Shown piece by piece: positions 36,923 through 47,704 of a stretch of 47,740 nucleotides of DNA. This stretch comes from an uncultured Pseudomonadota bacterium (GTDB lineage Bacteria; Pseudomonadota; Gammaproteobacteria; Steroidobacterales; Steroidobacteraceae), in the NCBI GenBank assembly GCA_946479515.1, contig CAMLGF010000024.1, positions 1-47,740 of the forward strand, in the 5' to 3' direction. The position numbers and the translations under genes were made by a program. Under the pieces are notes generated by a model. The model was not told the DNA's origin, did not search any database, and saw only the letters and a program-made list of their open reading frames with translations. Position 1 is the first letter of the stretch. Each line of letters starts with the position of its first letter.

Positions 36923-39793
36923 CTACTCGAGGTCGCGCCTCTGCCAGCCGGCTTCGGTCTTGCGCAACTCGTACGTCGGCCAGTAGTGGCGGTCGAGCTT
37001 GAGCGTGATCACCTCCGGTGCATTGTTCCAGGTGATGGTGCGCAGGCGAATCGCGGAGCGATCCGGCCGGCCCGAAACCACCTTGAGGAACTCGTCGAGC
37101 GTGGGCGTGGGAATGCCATCCACTTCGACGATGCGGCGCCCGGGAAACAGCCCATAGCGCGTGGCCGGCGATCCATACGCGAAGTAACCCACGTACACGC
37201 CCTCGGGCGGCATGCCGCGCTGGGCCAGCATGGCGCGATGCGGTGCCTGCAGCGTGGCGCCGGCCCACATGACGATGCGATCGAGGTCGAGACCGCTGAG
37301 CGCGGCGGTGGCGAGCGGCACATTCGCCTCCTCGCCGTCGCGCCACACGGTGACGTTCACGTCGGGCTTGTCGGCCACCGCCAGCTCGACCTCGCGGAAT
37401 TTGGTGACCACCTTGTTGTCGATGGCCAGCAGGATGTCACCCTGCTTCAGGCGTCCCACCGCCGCGGACCCGCCCACCAACCGCACGATCGACAACACCT
37501 GGCGCTGGCTCGGGCTCGCCGCCTCCAGCTTCTTGAGCCACGCATCCGAGAGGCCCAGGCGCCGCGCCGCGGCCAATGGCTGCGGCACGAGCTCGGCCTC
37601 GAGCGAGAACACCGGCTGCTGGTTCTGCACGCGGCGGAGCATGTCCTGCACGACGTCGATGGCCACGCCACGGTATTCCTGCTGCAGGTCGCGGCCCTGC
37701 TCCCAGGCGAAGCTGGACCACAAACCGATCACGGCGCCGGAATTGTCCGTGAGCACCCCGTCGAAATCGGTGGGGCCGTTCACGAGCAGGATGGTCTCGA
37801 GATTGCTCTCGCGAAATTGCATGGTGCGCGACAGGGGCAGCTGGATGGGCGTGAGGTTGGCAACCTGCGTGAGGCGCGTGTGGATCTCGCTGTTGGCGTT
37901 CATGCCGACCACCCAGATGTCCTCGTTGGGCACGATGCGCCGGTCCACGAGTTTCGCGCTCTTCACCGGCGTGTTGCCGATGAGCTTGGGGTCGTAGCTG
38001 ACGATGGCCAGGTTGTGCAGCGGATGCACGAACTCCACCTTGCCGGGAATCTCGAGCGTGCCGGCGAACACGATGCGCACGTCGCCCATGGACACGGGCA
38101 CGGTGTTGCGGTCGACGACCACGAGGCCGCGCGCCGCGTCGACCACCAGGCCGGTGCCGCGGTAATTGCGCTCGGTGATGCCCGACACGGAGTAAGGCAT
38201 GTCGAAGCCCACGCCCACCAGCGAGGGCGCGAGAGCCGCGGCCCGCGGATCGTCCTGCTTGGCGAAACGCGTGCTGCCGCCGACGTCGGGCTTGATGGTG
38301 CCCAGCGCCGGCAGCGGCGCGCATTGCCAGAGGCCGGCCGCGTCGTCGCGCAGGCAGTGGTTGGCCGGGAACCAGCGGCGATCCATGCGCGCGCTGCGCA
38401 CCGAGGAGCCGTTGGGATCGTCGACGGTGGAGTAACGCACGATGAAACGCTCGCCGTCGCCCAGTCCGGCCACCACCGCTTCGAAGGCCGCGAGATTCGG
38501 CGTCGGCTTGCCATTGGCGCTGGAGATCACCGCGCCACGCGGCACGCCCGCCGCACCGAAGACATAGCCGGGGTTGGCGACGTACACACCGCTCACCGCC
38601 ACGTTGAAGTGGCGCGACATCTGGTACGACACCGTGTGCACCACGGCGTCGCCGAATTCGAGGAAGGCGTTCGGCGTGATGGCATGCAGGTCGCCCACGC
38701 TCAGCTTGGCGGTGATCACCTTGCCGCCGCGCTCGAGCTCGAGGTCGACCGCGCCGCCGACGTTGTCGTCGAGCACTTCCTCGAGCGGCTCGAACTCCGA
38801 GACCATCTTGCCGTTCACACGCACCAGCACGTCGCCGGGCTGCAAGGTGCCGTCGGCCGGGCCGCCGGGCAGCACCTCGTTCACCACCAGCATGCCGGTG
38901 AGCGCCGGGAAGGCCTTGCGCGCGGCCTCTTCGGTCTTCTCCTGCAGGCCCAGACGGCGCAGCTCGTCGTAGGGCGTGTAGTGGAACACCACCTGCAGCG
39001 CGCCACGGGGCACGGCCTTGCCGGCCTGGATGAGCTCGAGCACGCGCTTCACCCGCCCCAGAGGTAGATAGAAGCTCGAAGCCGCGCCGGTCGCGCCACC
39101 GGCATTCAGCGCCACCACGCGGCCCTGGATGTCGATGACCGGCGAGCCGGAGGACCCCCCCGAAGTGCCGGACGCGGCCTGCAGGTAGAACGTGTTGAAG
39201 TCGTTGTACTTGCCGATGCCGTATTCGGGCGCGTCGCGGTCCAGCTTGGCGATGGTGCCGGCGAGGATGGAGAGCTGCTCGCCCGCGTTGTTGCCGATGA
39301 CGCGGATCTCGCGGCCGATCTGCGCGCCGTCGGGGAACAGCGGCAGCGAGCGCGGCTTGATGAACCGCAGCTTCTTCGGATCGTAGCGGTAGATGCCGAA
39401 ATCGTGGATCGGATCGCGATACAGCGGGTAGAGCTGCACTTCCTCGCGGTTGAGGAACGTGGCCTCGGAAGTGACCGGGCCCGGCGTCACCACGTGGCGA
39501 TTGGTGAGGATGAGGCCGCGCTCGGCATCCACCACGAAGCCCGTGGCCTGCGCCGAGGAATTCCACTCGGTGTCGAAGGCGCGGGTCTGGTCGATCTCGA
39601 TGGCCACCACGCTCTCGGCGACCCGTGCCAGCGTGCCGCGCCACGCGGCGCTCTCGCCCTCCGACTGTGGCAGCGCCGCCTGCGCGGACTGCGACTGGGC
39701 GACCACCTGCGGCGGCGCGTTCTGCGCCCGCGCCAGTGAACCGGAAAGCGAAACGACGAGGAGGCCGAGCAATGCCAGGGGGCGCAGTGTCAT
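36923..39793 (-). CDS. Nma111/HtrA-like exported serine protease with PDZ domains
   Basis: A 956-residue protein. The start ATG 39793 has AAGGA 7 nt upstream and gives a signal peptide (LALLGLLVVSLSGSLARAQ). The first trypsin-like half has an intact triad: TNRHVV (His100), HDFGIY (Asp131) and GGSSGSPV (Ser215). A PDZ domain follows (LPGGPADGTLQPGDVLVRVNG). The second trypsin-like half is degenerate: VVVDRNTV replaces the His motif and NGPTDFDGVL the Ser motif. Two more PDZ segments follow (RLKQGDILLAID, YGLFPGRRIVEVDG). This double protease/PDZ order is that of the yeast Nma111 group and its bacterial relatives. Confidence 0.9.
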   Translation of the reverse strand: MTLRPLALLGLLVVSLSGSLARAQNAPPQVVAQSQSAQAALPQSEGESAAWRGTLARVAESVVAIEIDQTRAFDTEWNSSAQATGFVVDAERGLILTNRHVVTPGPVTSEATFLNREEVQLYPLYRDPIHDFGIYRYDPKKLRFIKPRSLPLFPDGAQIGREIRVIGNNAGEQLSILAGTIAKLDRDAPEYGIGKYNDFNTFYLQAASGTSGGSSGSPVIDIQGRVVALNAGGATGAASSFYLPLGRVKRVLELIQAGKAVPRGALQVVFHYTPYDELRRLGLQEKTEEAARKAFPALTGMLVVNEVLPGGPADGTLQPGDVLVRVNGKMVSEFEPLEEVLDDNVGGAVDLELERGGKVITAKLSVGDLHAITPNAFLEFGDAVVHTVSYQMSRHFNVAVSGVYVANPGYVFGAAGVPRGAVISSANGKPTPNLAAFEAVVAGLGDGERFIVRYSTVDDPNGSSVRSARMDRRWFPANHCLRDDAAGLWQCAPLPALGTIKPDVGGSTRFAKQDDPRAAALAPSLVGVGFDMPYSVSGITERNYRGTGLVVDAARGLVVVDRNTVPVSMGDVRIVFAGTLEIPGKVEFVHPLHNLAIVSYDPKLIGNTPVKSAKLVDRRIVPNEDIWVVGMNANSEIHTRLTQVANLTPIQLPLSRTMQFRESNLETILLVNGPTDFDGVLTDNSGAVIGLWSSFAWEQGRDLQQEYRGVAIDVVQDMLRRVQNQQPVFSLEAELVPQPLAAARRLGLSDAWLKKLEAASPSQRQVLSIVRLVGGSAAVGRLKQGDILLAIDNKVVTKFREVELAVADKPDVNVTVWRDGEEANVPLATAALSGLDLDRIVMWAGATLQAPHRAMLAQRGMPPEGVYVGYFAYGSPATRYGLFPGRRIVEVDGIPTPTLDEFLKVVSGRPDRSAIRLRTITWNNAPEVITLKLDRHYWPTYELRKTEAGWQRRDLE

Positions 39794-39825
39794 GCAGAGT
39801 CCTTCCGAATGGGCGGGGATCGCGA

Positions 39826-40200
39826 CTAGCGCCAGAGCACCAGCAGCCACACCACGGCGAGCAACAGCAGGGACATGAGTACCGCCGCGGAACCGATGTC
39901 CTTGGCGAGACCCGACAACTTGTGCCGCTCGAGGCCGATGCGGTCGACCGTGGCCTCGATGGCGCTGTTGATGAGCTCGACGACGAGCACCAGGAACATC
40001 GGTGCGATGAGCAGCGCGCGCTCGATGCCATTGCGACCTAACCAGAGGCCCAGGGGAATGACCACGACCGCCAGGACGAGTTCCTGCCGGAACGCCGCCT
40101 CTTCCCGAAAGGCACCCGCCAGACCCTTGGTACTCGCACCAAAGGCGCGAAACATGCGCGTGAAGCCGGTGGGTTTGAACCGGTCGCCGATGTCGTTCAT
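39826..40200 (-). CDS. dgkA: Diacylglycerol kinase
   Basis: A 124-residue membrane enzyme that phosphorylates diacylglycerol. The start is ATG 40200 (MNDIGDRFKPTGFTRMF); the frame extends upstream but without coding character. It has the DgkA signature with AFREEAAFRQEL, three membrane helices and the catalytic ELINSAIEATVDRIG. It lies between the protease gene and the gcv operon on the same strand, 68 bp from gcvPB. Confidence 0.95.
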   Translation of the reverse strand: MNDIGDRFKPTGFTRMFRAFGASTKGLAGAFREEAAFRQELVLAVVVIPLGLWLGRNGIERALLIAPMFLVLVVELINSAIEATVDRIGLERHKLSGLAKDIGSAAVLMSLLLLAVVWLLVLWR

Positions 40201-40268
40201 GGCCGCCGACTCTACCAGATGGACTGGTCCCACTTTCAGCCGGACGCCGCCGCCGCGACAGCGTTCTC

Positions 40269-41774
40269 CTATGCGGAGCGCGGCTCCTGGAGACCTTTCC
40301 AGGTGAGATCGAGCTGACGCGCGGCACGGACGTCGTCGAGCCGCCGCACGGTCATGGTGTGCGGCGCCGACTTCACGAGGTCCGGCTGCGCCTCGGCTTC
40401 GCGCAGGATGGCCACCATCGCGTCGCTGAACGCGTCCAGCGCTTCCTTGCTTTCCGTTTCGGTGGGCTCGATCAGCAGGCACTCGGGCACCAGCAGCGGG
40501 AAGTAGGTAGTGGGCGCGTGGAAGCCGAAATCGAGCAGGCGCTTGGCGAAGTCCATCGCGGTCACGCCCATCGTGTCCTTCTGCTTCTTCGCCGTGATGA
40601 TGAACTCGTGGCTGGCGCGGCGCGTCGGATACGCCGGTTCGAAACCCTGCCTGGCGAGCACGGCCATCAGGTAGTTGGCATTGAGCGTGGCGAATTCGCC
40701 CACGCGGTGCATGCCCTCGCGGCCCAGCATGCGCATGTAGATGTAGGCGCGCAGCAGCACGCCCGCATTGCCCATGAACGCCGAGAGGCGGCCGATCGAC
40801 TGCGGCAGGTCCTTTTCGGTGAGCCAGCGATACTGTTCACCTTCCTTGCCGACCACTGGAATCGGCATGAAAGGCAGCAGTCGCGCGCTCACGCCGACCG
40901 CGCCCGCGCCCGGACCGCCGCCGCCATGCGGCGTGGAGAAGGTCTTGTGCAGGTTCATATGGATGACGTCGAAGCCCATGTCGCCCGGACGCACCTTGCC
41001 GAGGATGGCGTTGAGATTGGCGCCGTCGTAATAGAGCAGCCCGCCCGCGTCGTGGACGATCTTCGCCACGTCCTTGATGCGCCGTTCGAACACGCCGCAG
41101 GTGGAGGGATTGGTGAGCATGATGCCCGCGGTGTTCGGGCCCACGACCTTCTTCAACGCCTCTACGTCGATGTCGCCGTCGTCCTTGGTGGGAATTTCCC
41201 TGACCACGCAGCCGCACATCGTGGCCGTGGCGGGGTTGGTGCCGTGCGCCGCGTCCGGCACGATGATTTCATTGCGCGCGAGATCGCCGCGCGCCCGGTG
41301 ATACGCGCGGATCATGGCGACGCCGGCGAACTCGCCGTGCGCGCCGGCCATGGGCGAGAGCGCCACGCCCTGCATGCCCGTCACCTCCTTCAACATCTCC
41401 TGCAGCTCGTACATGCAGGCGAGGAATCCCTGCCCCACCGCGTCCGGCGCCAGCGGATGCCGGTTCAGGAACCCCGGCAGCATGGCGTACTGGTTACAGG
41501 CCTTGGGGTTGTACTTCATCGTGCACGAACCCAGCGGGTAGAAATGCGTGTCGATGGAGAAGTTGAGCTGCGAGAGCCGCGTGAAGTGGCGCACCACTTC
41601 CAGCTCGCTCACTTCCGGCAGCAACGCGGCCGGCCGCTTGCGCCGCAGGTTCTCCGGGATGTCCGCGGCCACCTCATTGGCGGTGTCGTGCTCGCTCGGA
41701 AACTGCGCATAGGCGCCGCGACCCGGGCGCGAGTACTCGAAGATGATTTTTTCAGGGTGCTTCTGCATGGCCAT
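40269..41774 (-). CDS. gcvPB: Glycine dehydrogenase (decarboxylating) subunit 2
   Basis: A 501-residue PLP subunit of the P-protein, which decarboxylates glycine and passes the methylamine group to lipoylated GcvH. It has [11 protein letters not shown], the substrate-binding [23 protein letters not shown] and the PLP lysine in [16 protein letters not shown] (Lys277). The P-protein is split into two genes here, as in Bacillus and several proteobacteria; E. coli has one long gene. It is the last gene of the gcv operon. Confidence 0.97.
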   Translation of the reverse strand: MAMQKHPEKIIFEYSRPGRGAYAQFPSEHDTANEVAADIPENLRRKRPAALLPEVSELEVVRHFTRLSQLNFSIDTHFYPLGSCTMKYNPKACNQYAMLPGFLNRHPLAPDAVGQGFLACMYELQEMLKEVTGMQGVALSPMAGAHGEFAGVAMIRAYHRARGDLARNEIIVPDAAHGTNPATATMCGCVVREIPTKDDGDIDVEALKKVVGPNTAGIMLTNPSTCGVFERRIKDVAKIVHDAGGLLYYDGANLNAILGKVRPGDMGFDVIHMNLHKTFSTPHGGGGPGAGAVGVSARLLPFMPIPVVGKEGEQYRWLTEKDLPQSIGRLSAFMGNAGVLLRAYIYMRMLGREGMHRVGEFATLNANYLMAVLARQGFEPAYPTRRASHEFIITAKKQKDTMGVTAMDFAKRLLDFGFHAPTTYFPLLVPECLLIEPTETESKEALDAFSDAMVAILREAEAQPDLVKSAPHTMTVRRLDDVRAARQLDLTWKGLQEPRSA

Positions 41775-41792
41775 GGGAGTTCTCTTTCGCGC

Positions 41793-43163
41793 TCAGGCGG
41801 CGCGCACGGCGGCCTTGAGGGTGTCGGCGAGGGCATCGGCGTAAGCCTGGATGTCGGCGGCCGTACGCGTTTCGGTGGCGCATACCAGCAATGCGTTGCC
41901 GAGCTCGGGATAGTCGTTCGACAGGTCATGGCCACCGACGATGCCGCGCCGCGCGAGCGCGGCGATCACGGGCGCCACCGGCCGGTCGAGTTGCAGCACC
42001 GCCTCGTGGAAGCGCGGGCCGTCGAACGCCAGCTTCACGCCCTTGATGCGCGTGAGCGCCGCCACGAGATCCTGGGTGCGCACATGACATTCGTTGGCGA
42101 CACGGGCCAGACCCTCGGGGCCCAACAGGCTGAGGTAGATGGTGGCGGCGGTGACCAGCAGGCCCTGGTTGGTGCAGATGTTGGAGGTGGCCTTGCCGCG
42201 GCGGATGTGCTGCTCGCGCGCCTGCAGCGTGAGCGCGAAGCCCTGGTGACCGTTCAGATCCACGGTGCGGCCGACGATGCGGCCCGGCATCTGGCGCACG
42301 TGATCCATCTTGGCGGTGAGGAAACCGGCATACGGACCGCCCGAGGACAAGGGCACGCCCAGCGGCTGACAGTCGCCGCAGGCGATGTCGGCGCCCCGGG
42401 TGCCCCATTCGCCGGGCGGCTTGAGGATGCCGAGCGAGGTGGGGTTCACCGAGGCGACGACCATCATGCCGTTGGCCTGCGCGAAATCCGTCAGGACATC
42501 CACGTCCTCGAGCTGGCCGAAGAAGTTCGGCTGCTGGATCACGATCGCGGTGATGTCCTGCCCGGCATGGGCCTGCAGATCGTCCACCGACAGCCTGCCG
42601 GACGGGCACGGCACCTCCTCGATCCGCACGCCCTGCCCCGCGGTGGTCGCCGCGGCGACCTTTCGGTAGTTAGGATGCACGGTCGTGGGCAGCAGGATGC
42701 GCTGCGAACGGCTCTTGCGATGCGCACGGATGGCCATGAGCGCCGCTTCGGCCACGGCCGAGCCGCCGTCGTACAGCGAGGCGTTCGACACGTCCATGGC
42801 GGTGAGCGAGGTGATCATCGTCTGGTATTCGTAGATGAGCTGCAGCGTGCCCTGCGAGGCTTCCGCCTGATAGGGCGTGTAGGCGCTGTAGAACTCACCG
42901 CGCGTGGTGATGGCCCACACCGCCGCCGGAATGTGGTGCTCGTAGGCGCCGGCGCCGATGAAATTGAGCGGGGTGCCGTCCTGTGCCGCACGCGCCGCCA
43001 TCAGCCGGCCGATCTGCATCTCGTTGAGCGCGTCGGGAATACCGCTGAGCGCGGCCGTGCGCAGCTCCCTGGGGATCTCGTCGAACAGCTCGTCGATGCT
43101 GTTCGCACCGATGGCGGCCAGCATGTCGCTGACGTCCTTGGGCGTGTGCGGAATGAACGGCAT
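41793..43163 (-). CDS. gcvPA: Glycine dehydrogenase (decarboxylating) subunit 1
   Basis: A 456-residue partner of GcvPB. The N-terminus [20 protein letters not shown] is typical, with [35 protein letters not shown] and the [13 protein letters not shown] motif. GcvPA and GcvPB form the active heterotetramer. The gene follows gcvH by 3 bp and precedes gcvPB by 18 bp, so equal expression is expected. Confidence 0.97.
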   Translation of the reverse strand: MPFIPHTPKDVSDMLAAIGANSIDELFDEIPRELRTAALSGIPDALNEMQIGRLMAARAAQDGTPLNFIGAGAYEHHIPAAVWAITTRGEFYSAYTPYQAEASQGTLQLIYEYQTMITSLTAMDVSNASLYDGGSAVAEAALMAIRAHRKSRSQRILLPTTVHPNYRKVAAATTAGQGVRIEEVPCPSGRLSVDDLQAHAGQDITAIVIQQPNFFGQLEDVDVLTDFAQANGMMVVASVNPTSLGILKPPGEWGTRGADIACGDCQPLGVPLSSGGPYAGFLTAKMDHVRQMPGRIVGRTVDLNGHQGFALTLQAREQHIRRGKATSNICTNQGLLVTAATIYLSLLGPEGLARVANECHVRTQDLVAALTRIKGVKLAFDGPRFHEAVLQLDRPVAPVIAALARRGIVGGHDLSNDYPELGNALLVCATETRTAADIQAYADALADTLKAAVRAA

Positions 43164-43166
43164 GGC

Positions 43167-43553
43167 TCAACCCTCGGCGGCGAGATGCGCCTGGTACTCG
43201 GCGGCGGACAGCAACCCCTGCGGCGCACCCGACGGCTTCAGCCGCATGATCCAGCCGCCCTGGTAGGGCTCGGTGTTGATGAGCTCGGGCTGGCTGCCGA
43301 GCGCCGCGTTGCCTTCGACCACCGTGCCCGCCACCGGCGTGTACACGTCGGAGGCGGCCTTGACGGACTCGACCACGGCGAAGGAATCGCCCGGCTTCAG
43401 CGCCTTGCCGGCCTCGGGCACGTCGACGAACACCAGGTCGCCGAGCGCGCTCTGCGCATGATCGGTGATGCCGATCTCCAGGTTGCCATCGGCCAGCGTG
43501 CGCACCCATTCGTGCGACTTGGTGTACTTGAGATCGGCGGGTGAATCGCTCAT
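43167..43553 (-). CDS. gcvH: Glycine cleavage system H protein
   Basis: A 128-residue carrier of the lipoyl group that shuttles between the P, T and L proteins. The lipoylation site is VVESVKAASDVYTPVAG (Lys65). HEWV near the N-terminus and NTEPYQGGWIMRLKP near the end match the family. The length is standard. It lies between gcvT and gcvPA. Confidence 0.97.
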   Translation of the reverse strand: MSDSPADLKYTKSHEWVRTLADGNLEIGITDHAQSALGDLVFVDVPEAGKALKPGDSFAVVESVKAASDVYTPVAGTVVEGNAALGSQPELINTEPYQGGWIMRLKPSGAPQGLLSAAEYQAHLAAEG

Positions 43554-43577
43554 GGGAGTCTCCTGGGAATCTTGTAG

Positions 43578-44690
43578 TTAGCTGACCAGAATCTTGCCGT
43601 TGCGCACGAACGGCGCCTTGACCACGCGCGCATTCAGCAGCTTGCCGCGCACGTCGACCTGGACGCGCTCGCCCGCGGCGCCGATGGACACGGGTACGCG
43701 CGCCAGCGCGATGGATTTCTCCAGGGTCGGCGAGAACGTGCCGCTGGTGATCTCGCCGTCGGGCTGGCCGGGCACGATCACCTTCTGGTGGCCGCGCAGC
43801 ACGCCGCGATCCTCCAGCAGCAGCGCGACCAGCTTCCGGCCGCGCCCCCGGGCCCTGAGCGCCTCCAGCGCCGCGCGGCCGATGAAGTCGCGGGCGGGAT
43901 TCTCGAAGGACACAGTCCAGGCGAGACCGGACTCGAGCGGGTTCTGGCCCTCGTCCATGTCGTTGCCGTAGAGATTCATGGCGGCCTCGAGCCGCAGCGT
44001 GTCACGCGCGCCGAGGCCGGCGGACTTCACGCCCAGATCGTTGAGCCGGCTCCAGACGGCGGGCGCTTCCGCGGCCGGCAGCATGATCTCGAAACCGTCC
44101 TCGCCGGTGTAGCCGGTGCGCGCCACGAACCATTCGCCGCCGCCCGGCATGGCGAAGGATCTGCCGAAGAACGGTTCGAGGCCCTGGGCGGCCGAGCGGT
44201 GCTCTTCGGGCAGCAGGCTGATCACCCGGGTGCGGGCGTTGGGACCCTGCACCGCCAGCATGGCCAGATCGATGCGCTCGGTGAGCTGCACGCCGAACTG
44301 CGGCGCGATGGCGCGCATCCAGGCGAGGTCCTTGTCGCGCGTGCCGGCGTTCACCACGACGCGGAAGAAGGCCTCGTCGAGGAAATACACGATGAGATCG
44401 TCGATGACGCCGCCACGCTCGTTCAGCATGCAGCTGTACAGGGCCTTGCCCGGCACCTTGAGGCGGGCGACGTCATTGGCGAGGAGCCGGCCCAGGAACT
44501 CGCGCACCCGGGGCCCCTTGGCGTCGATGACGCACATGTGGGAGACGTCGAAGATGCCGGCGTCCTGGCGCACGGCGTGGTGCTCCTCGATCTGCGAGCC
44601 GTAGTTCACCGGCATGTCCCAGCCGCCGAAGTCGACCATGCGGGCGCCGAGGCCCACGTGCAGGTCATATAAAGGTGTGCGTCTGCCCAA
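43578..44690 (-). CDS. gcvT: Glycine cleavage system T protein (aminomethyltransferase)
   Basis: A 370-residue enzyme that releases ammonia and transfers the one-carbon unit to tetrahydrofolate. I chose TTG 44690 because GAGGAGAG lies 5 nt upstream and the product starts [18 protein letters not shown] as expected; the longer open frame runs into the riboswitch. [23 protein letters not shown] and [15 protein letters not shown] are conserved folate-binding segments. It is the first gene after the tandem glycine riboswitch. Confidence 0.96.
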   Translation of the reverse strand: MGRRTPLYDLHVGLGARMVDFGGWDMPVNYGSQIEEHHAVRQDAGIFDVSHMCVIDAKGPRVREFLGRLLANDVARLKVPGKALYSCMLNERGGVIDDLIVYFLDEAFFRVVVNAGTRDKDLAWMRAIAPQFGVQLTERIDLAMLAVQGPNARTRVISLLPEEHRSAAQGLEPFFGRSFAMPGGGEWFVARTGYTGEDGFEIMLPAAEAPAVWSRLNDLGVKSAGLGARDTLRLEAAMNLYGNDMDEGQNPLESGLAWTVSFENPARDFIGRAALEALRARGRGRKLVALLLEDRGVLRGHQKVIVPGQPDGEITSGTFSPTLEKSIALARVPVSIGAAGERVQVDVRGKLLNARVVKAPFVRNGKILVS

Positions 44691-44720
44691 GAAACTCTCC
44701 TCGGCCGCCCGCCGGGCAGC

Positions 44721-44763
44721 CAAAAATGAAAGGCGGCAGAAGGAGTTGCCTCCCTCTGCCGCC
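44721..44763 (-). terminator. Expression-platform terminator of the glycine riboswitch
   Basis: GGCGGCAGA pairs with TCTGCCGCC, with a GGGAGGC...CTCC inner part, and is followed by TTTCATTTTT. It starts where aptamer 2 ends, so glycine binding can compete with terminator formation. This suits an ON switch. Confidence 0.85.
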
Positions 44764-44977
44764 CTCTGTCCTTGGACCTGAGAGATCGGGCTCGCCGCTT
44801 CCTCCATGGAAGAACGGGCGAACCGCACCCCTTCGGTGGATGGACCCGTCCCGCGGGAAGGGCCATCGCTCTCCAGAACCCGCCTCAAACCCTGCCGTTC
44901 TTTTGCCTGAGCGTTTCCGGGCGGAAACTTGCGCCTTCGGCGCCCTCATCTAAGAGGGTCTCTCGGACAGAGTCTGG
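44762..44977 (-). promoter_or_regulatory. Tandem glycine riboswitch controlling gcvT-gcvH-gcvPA-gcvPB
   Basis: Two glycine aptamers lie in series on the minus strand. Aptamer 1 shows CTCTGTCCGAGAGACC, GCGCCGAAGGCGCAAG and CTCAGGCAAAAGAACGGCAG. Aptamer 2 shows TCTGGAGAGCG, CACCGAAGGGGTGCGG and CTCAGGTCCAAGGACAGAG. These are the conserved cores of the gcvT motif RNA, where glycine stimulates expression of the cleavage system. A terminator follows directly. TATGAT at 44998-45003 could be the -10 box. Confidence 0.95.
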
Positions 44978-45037
44978 TCAATTGGCGAGCGGGTGGCATC
45001 ATAGCAGCCCCTCCCGGACCGGCCCAGCGAGACTTGC

Positions 45038-45526
45038 ATGACGACGCGCCTCCACAGGCTCTTGGCGACCCTGTGCCTCGTGCTGATTTCAGCCGCGACC
45101 GTGATGTCCGGCGCCTCGTTCGCGAAAGATGACGCTGCGCGGGCCACGGCTCGCGACGCCGCGCTGCGCCAGGCGGAATTGGCGCGCTTCGACGCGCAGG
45201 TGAATGCCGACGGCAAGCTGCTCGCCGAGCTGCTCGACGACGGCCTCGAGTACGCGCACTCCAATGGCGTCGTCGATTCCAAGTCGTCGTTCATCGAGTC
45301 GCTGACCTCGGGCACGCGCGATTATCTCGCCACCACGGCCGACATCCAGTCCGTGCGCATCTTCGGGGACGTCGCGGTGATCCGCGGCAAGGCCCTGATG
45401 ACCGTCAAGGAAGGCGCCAGTCCGCTCGCGCTCGACCTCGGCTACACCGACGTGTGGCTGTGGAAAAACGGTCGATGGCAGATGACGGCGTGGCGCTCGG
45501 CGCGCATGCCCGCCAAGGCGCCGTGA
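45038..45526 (+). CDS. Exported DUF4440-like (NTF2 fold) protein
   Basis: A 162-residue protein with a signal peptide (LLATLCLVLISAATVMSGASFA). The mature domain has ELLDDGLEYAHSNGVVDSKSSFIE, VRIFGDVAVIRGKALMTV and YTDVWLWKNGRWQMTAW, the standard DUF4440 pattern. The ligand is unknown. It ends with the base before the ATG of ispG, so it is likely cotranscribed with it. Confidence 0.85.
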   Translation: MTTRLHRLLATLCLVLISAATVMSGASFAKDDAARATARDAALRQAELARFDAQVNADGKLLAELLDDGLEYAHSNGVVDSKSSFIESLTSGTRDYLATTADIQSVRIFGDVAVIRGKALMTVKEGASPLALDLGYTDVWLWKNGRWQMTAWRSARMPAKAP

Positions 45527-46782
<1,256 letters not shown>

Positions 46783-46786
<4 letters not shown>

Positions 46787-47151
46787 GCAATGCCAACGAT
46801 GACACCCTGGTCAACAAGAAATGCGTTCCCTGCCATGGCGGTGTGACCGCGCTGAGCGCCGATGAAGCCCGCAAGATGCAGTCGCGCCTGCTGAGCGGCG
46901 GCGCCGGAGGGGGCTGGCAGATCGTCGAGGACGGTAAGGCATTGAAGCGCGAATTCAAATTCGCGGACTTCTATCGCGCCATGAGCTTCGTGAACGCCGT
47001 GGCGCACATCGCCAATGCCGAAGACCACCACCCGGACATCGAATGCGGCTGGGGTTACGTGCGCATCCGCTACCAGACGCACGCCATCGGCGGCCTGCAC
47101 GAGAACGACTTCATCTGCGCGGCGAAGATCGACAACCTGCCGGGGGCCTGA
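46783..47151 (+). CDS. phhB: Pterin-4a-carbinolamine dehydratase
   Basis: A 122-residue protein with the family motif [21 protein letters not shown] and an upstream [15 protein letters not shown]. The enzyme dehydrates 4a-hydroxytetrahydrobiopterin during phenylalanine hydroxylation, and some forms act in transcription or Moco-related roles. The N-terminal [12 protein letters not shown] is a common extension of proteobacterial forms. It is coupled to ispG by four overlapping bases; no phenylalanine hydroxylase is nearby. Confidence 0.93.
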
Positions 47152-47246
47152 CCGTGCTCGCGGCCCGGAAAGGCCGTCGCCCGGCGCTCCTGCCGCGGCC
47201 CGGGATCTCGCGCCGGATTCCTGAGGCCGGTCTGAGGGCGGCCGAG

Positions 47247-47684
47247 TCAGCCGCGGACGAGGCCCAGTCGCAGCATGTTGGTGAACGAGGCCAGCGCACG
47301 CGACACTTTGCCGGGTCCGCTGGCATACACGGAACGCGCGAAGGCTTCGTGGCAGCCACCCTTGCCGAGATAGATGCGGAAGTGCCGCAGTCTGCCGGCC
47401 TCGCGTTCGGCCAGGCTGGACTTATGCAGATAGGCCTTGAGCGCGGGCGATTCGCGCACCTCGGCGACCGCCATGTCGCATCCCATGATGAGCCCACGCC
47501 CGCACTCGGCATGCGGCGTACAGCGATGCCAGCGCAGGCCGTGGAAATGGATGACGAACGGCGGCAGCTCGGCGAGGTACACCGTCAGCAAGGACTCGCG
47601 ATCCTGCAGCGAGAACGCGCAGCGTTCGAATCGCTCCGAATCCATGGTGGGCAGCAGGATGACCGGCACGACACTGATGGCCAT
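47247..47684 (-). CDS. Hypothetical protein
   Basis: A 145-residue soluble protein with several Cys and His residues (FVIHFHGLRWHRCTPHAECG, MGCDMAV, GKGGCHEAF) that could bind a metal. The family is not recognised. The start ATG 47684 has GGGA about 8 nt upstream. It is convergent with the dehydratase gene across 95 bp. Confidence 0.6.
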   Translation of the reverse strand: MAISVVPVILLPTMDSERFERCAFSLQDRESLLTVYLAELPPFVIHFHGLRWHRCTPHAECGRGLIMGCDMAVAEVRESPALKAYLHKSSLAEREAGRLRHFRIYLGKGGCHEAFARSVYASGPGKVSRALASFTNMLRLGLVRG

Positions 47685-47704
47685 GGCGGCAGTATCCCAA
47701 GGGG

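Noticed and set aside
35987..39067. A 1026-residue open frame on the plus strand
   Set aside because: It is opposite tsaC and the serine protease, both of which have clear family motifs. Its composition is His/Arg/Ala-rich and no domain is visible.
40359..43544. A 1061-residue open frame on the plus strand
   Set aside because: It is antisense to gcvPB, gcvPA and gcvH, which are certain genes.
44691..44888. 66-residue N-terminal extension of GcvT
   Set aside because: The sequence is the riboswitch and terminator, not coding, and TTG 44690 has the proper ribosome-binding site.
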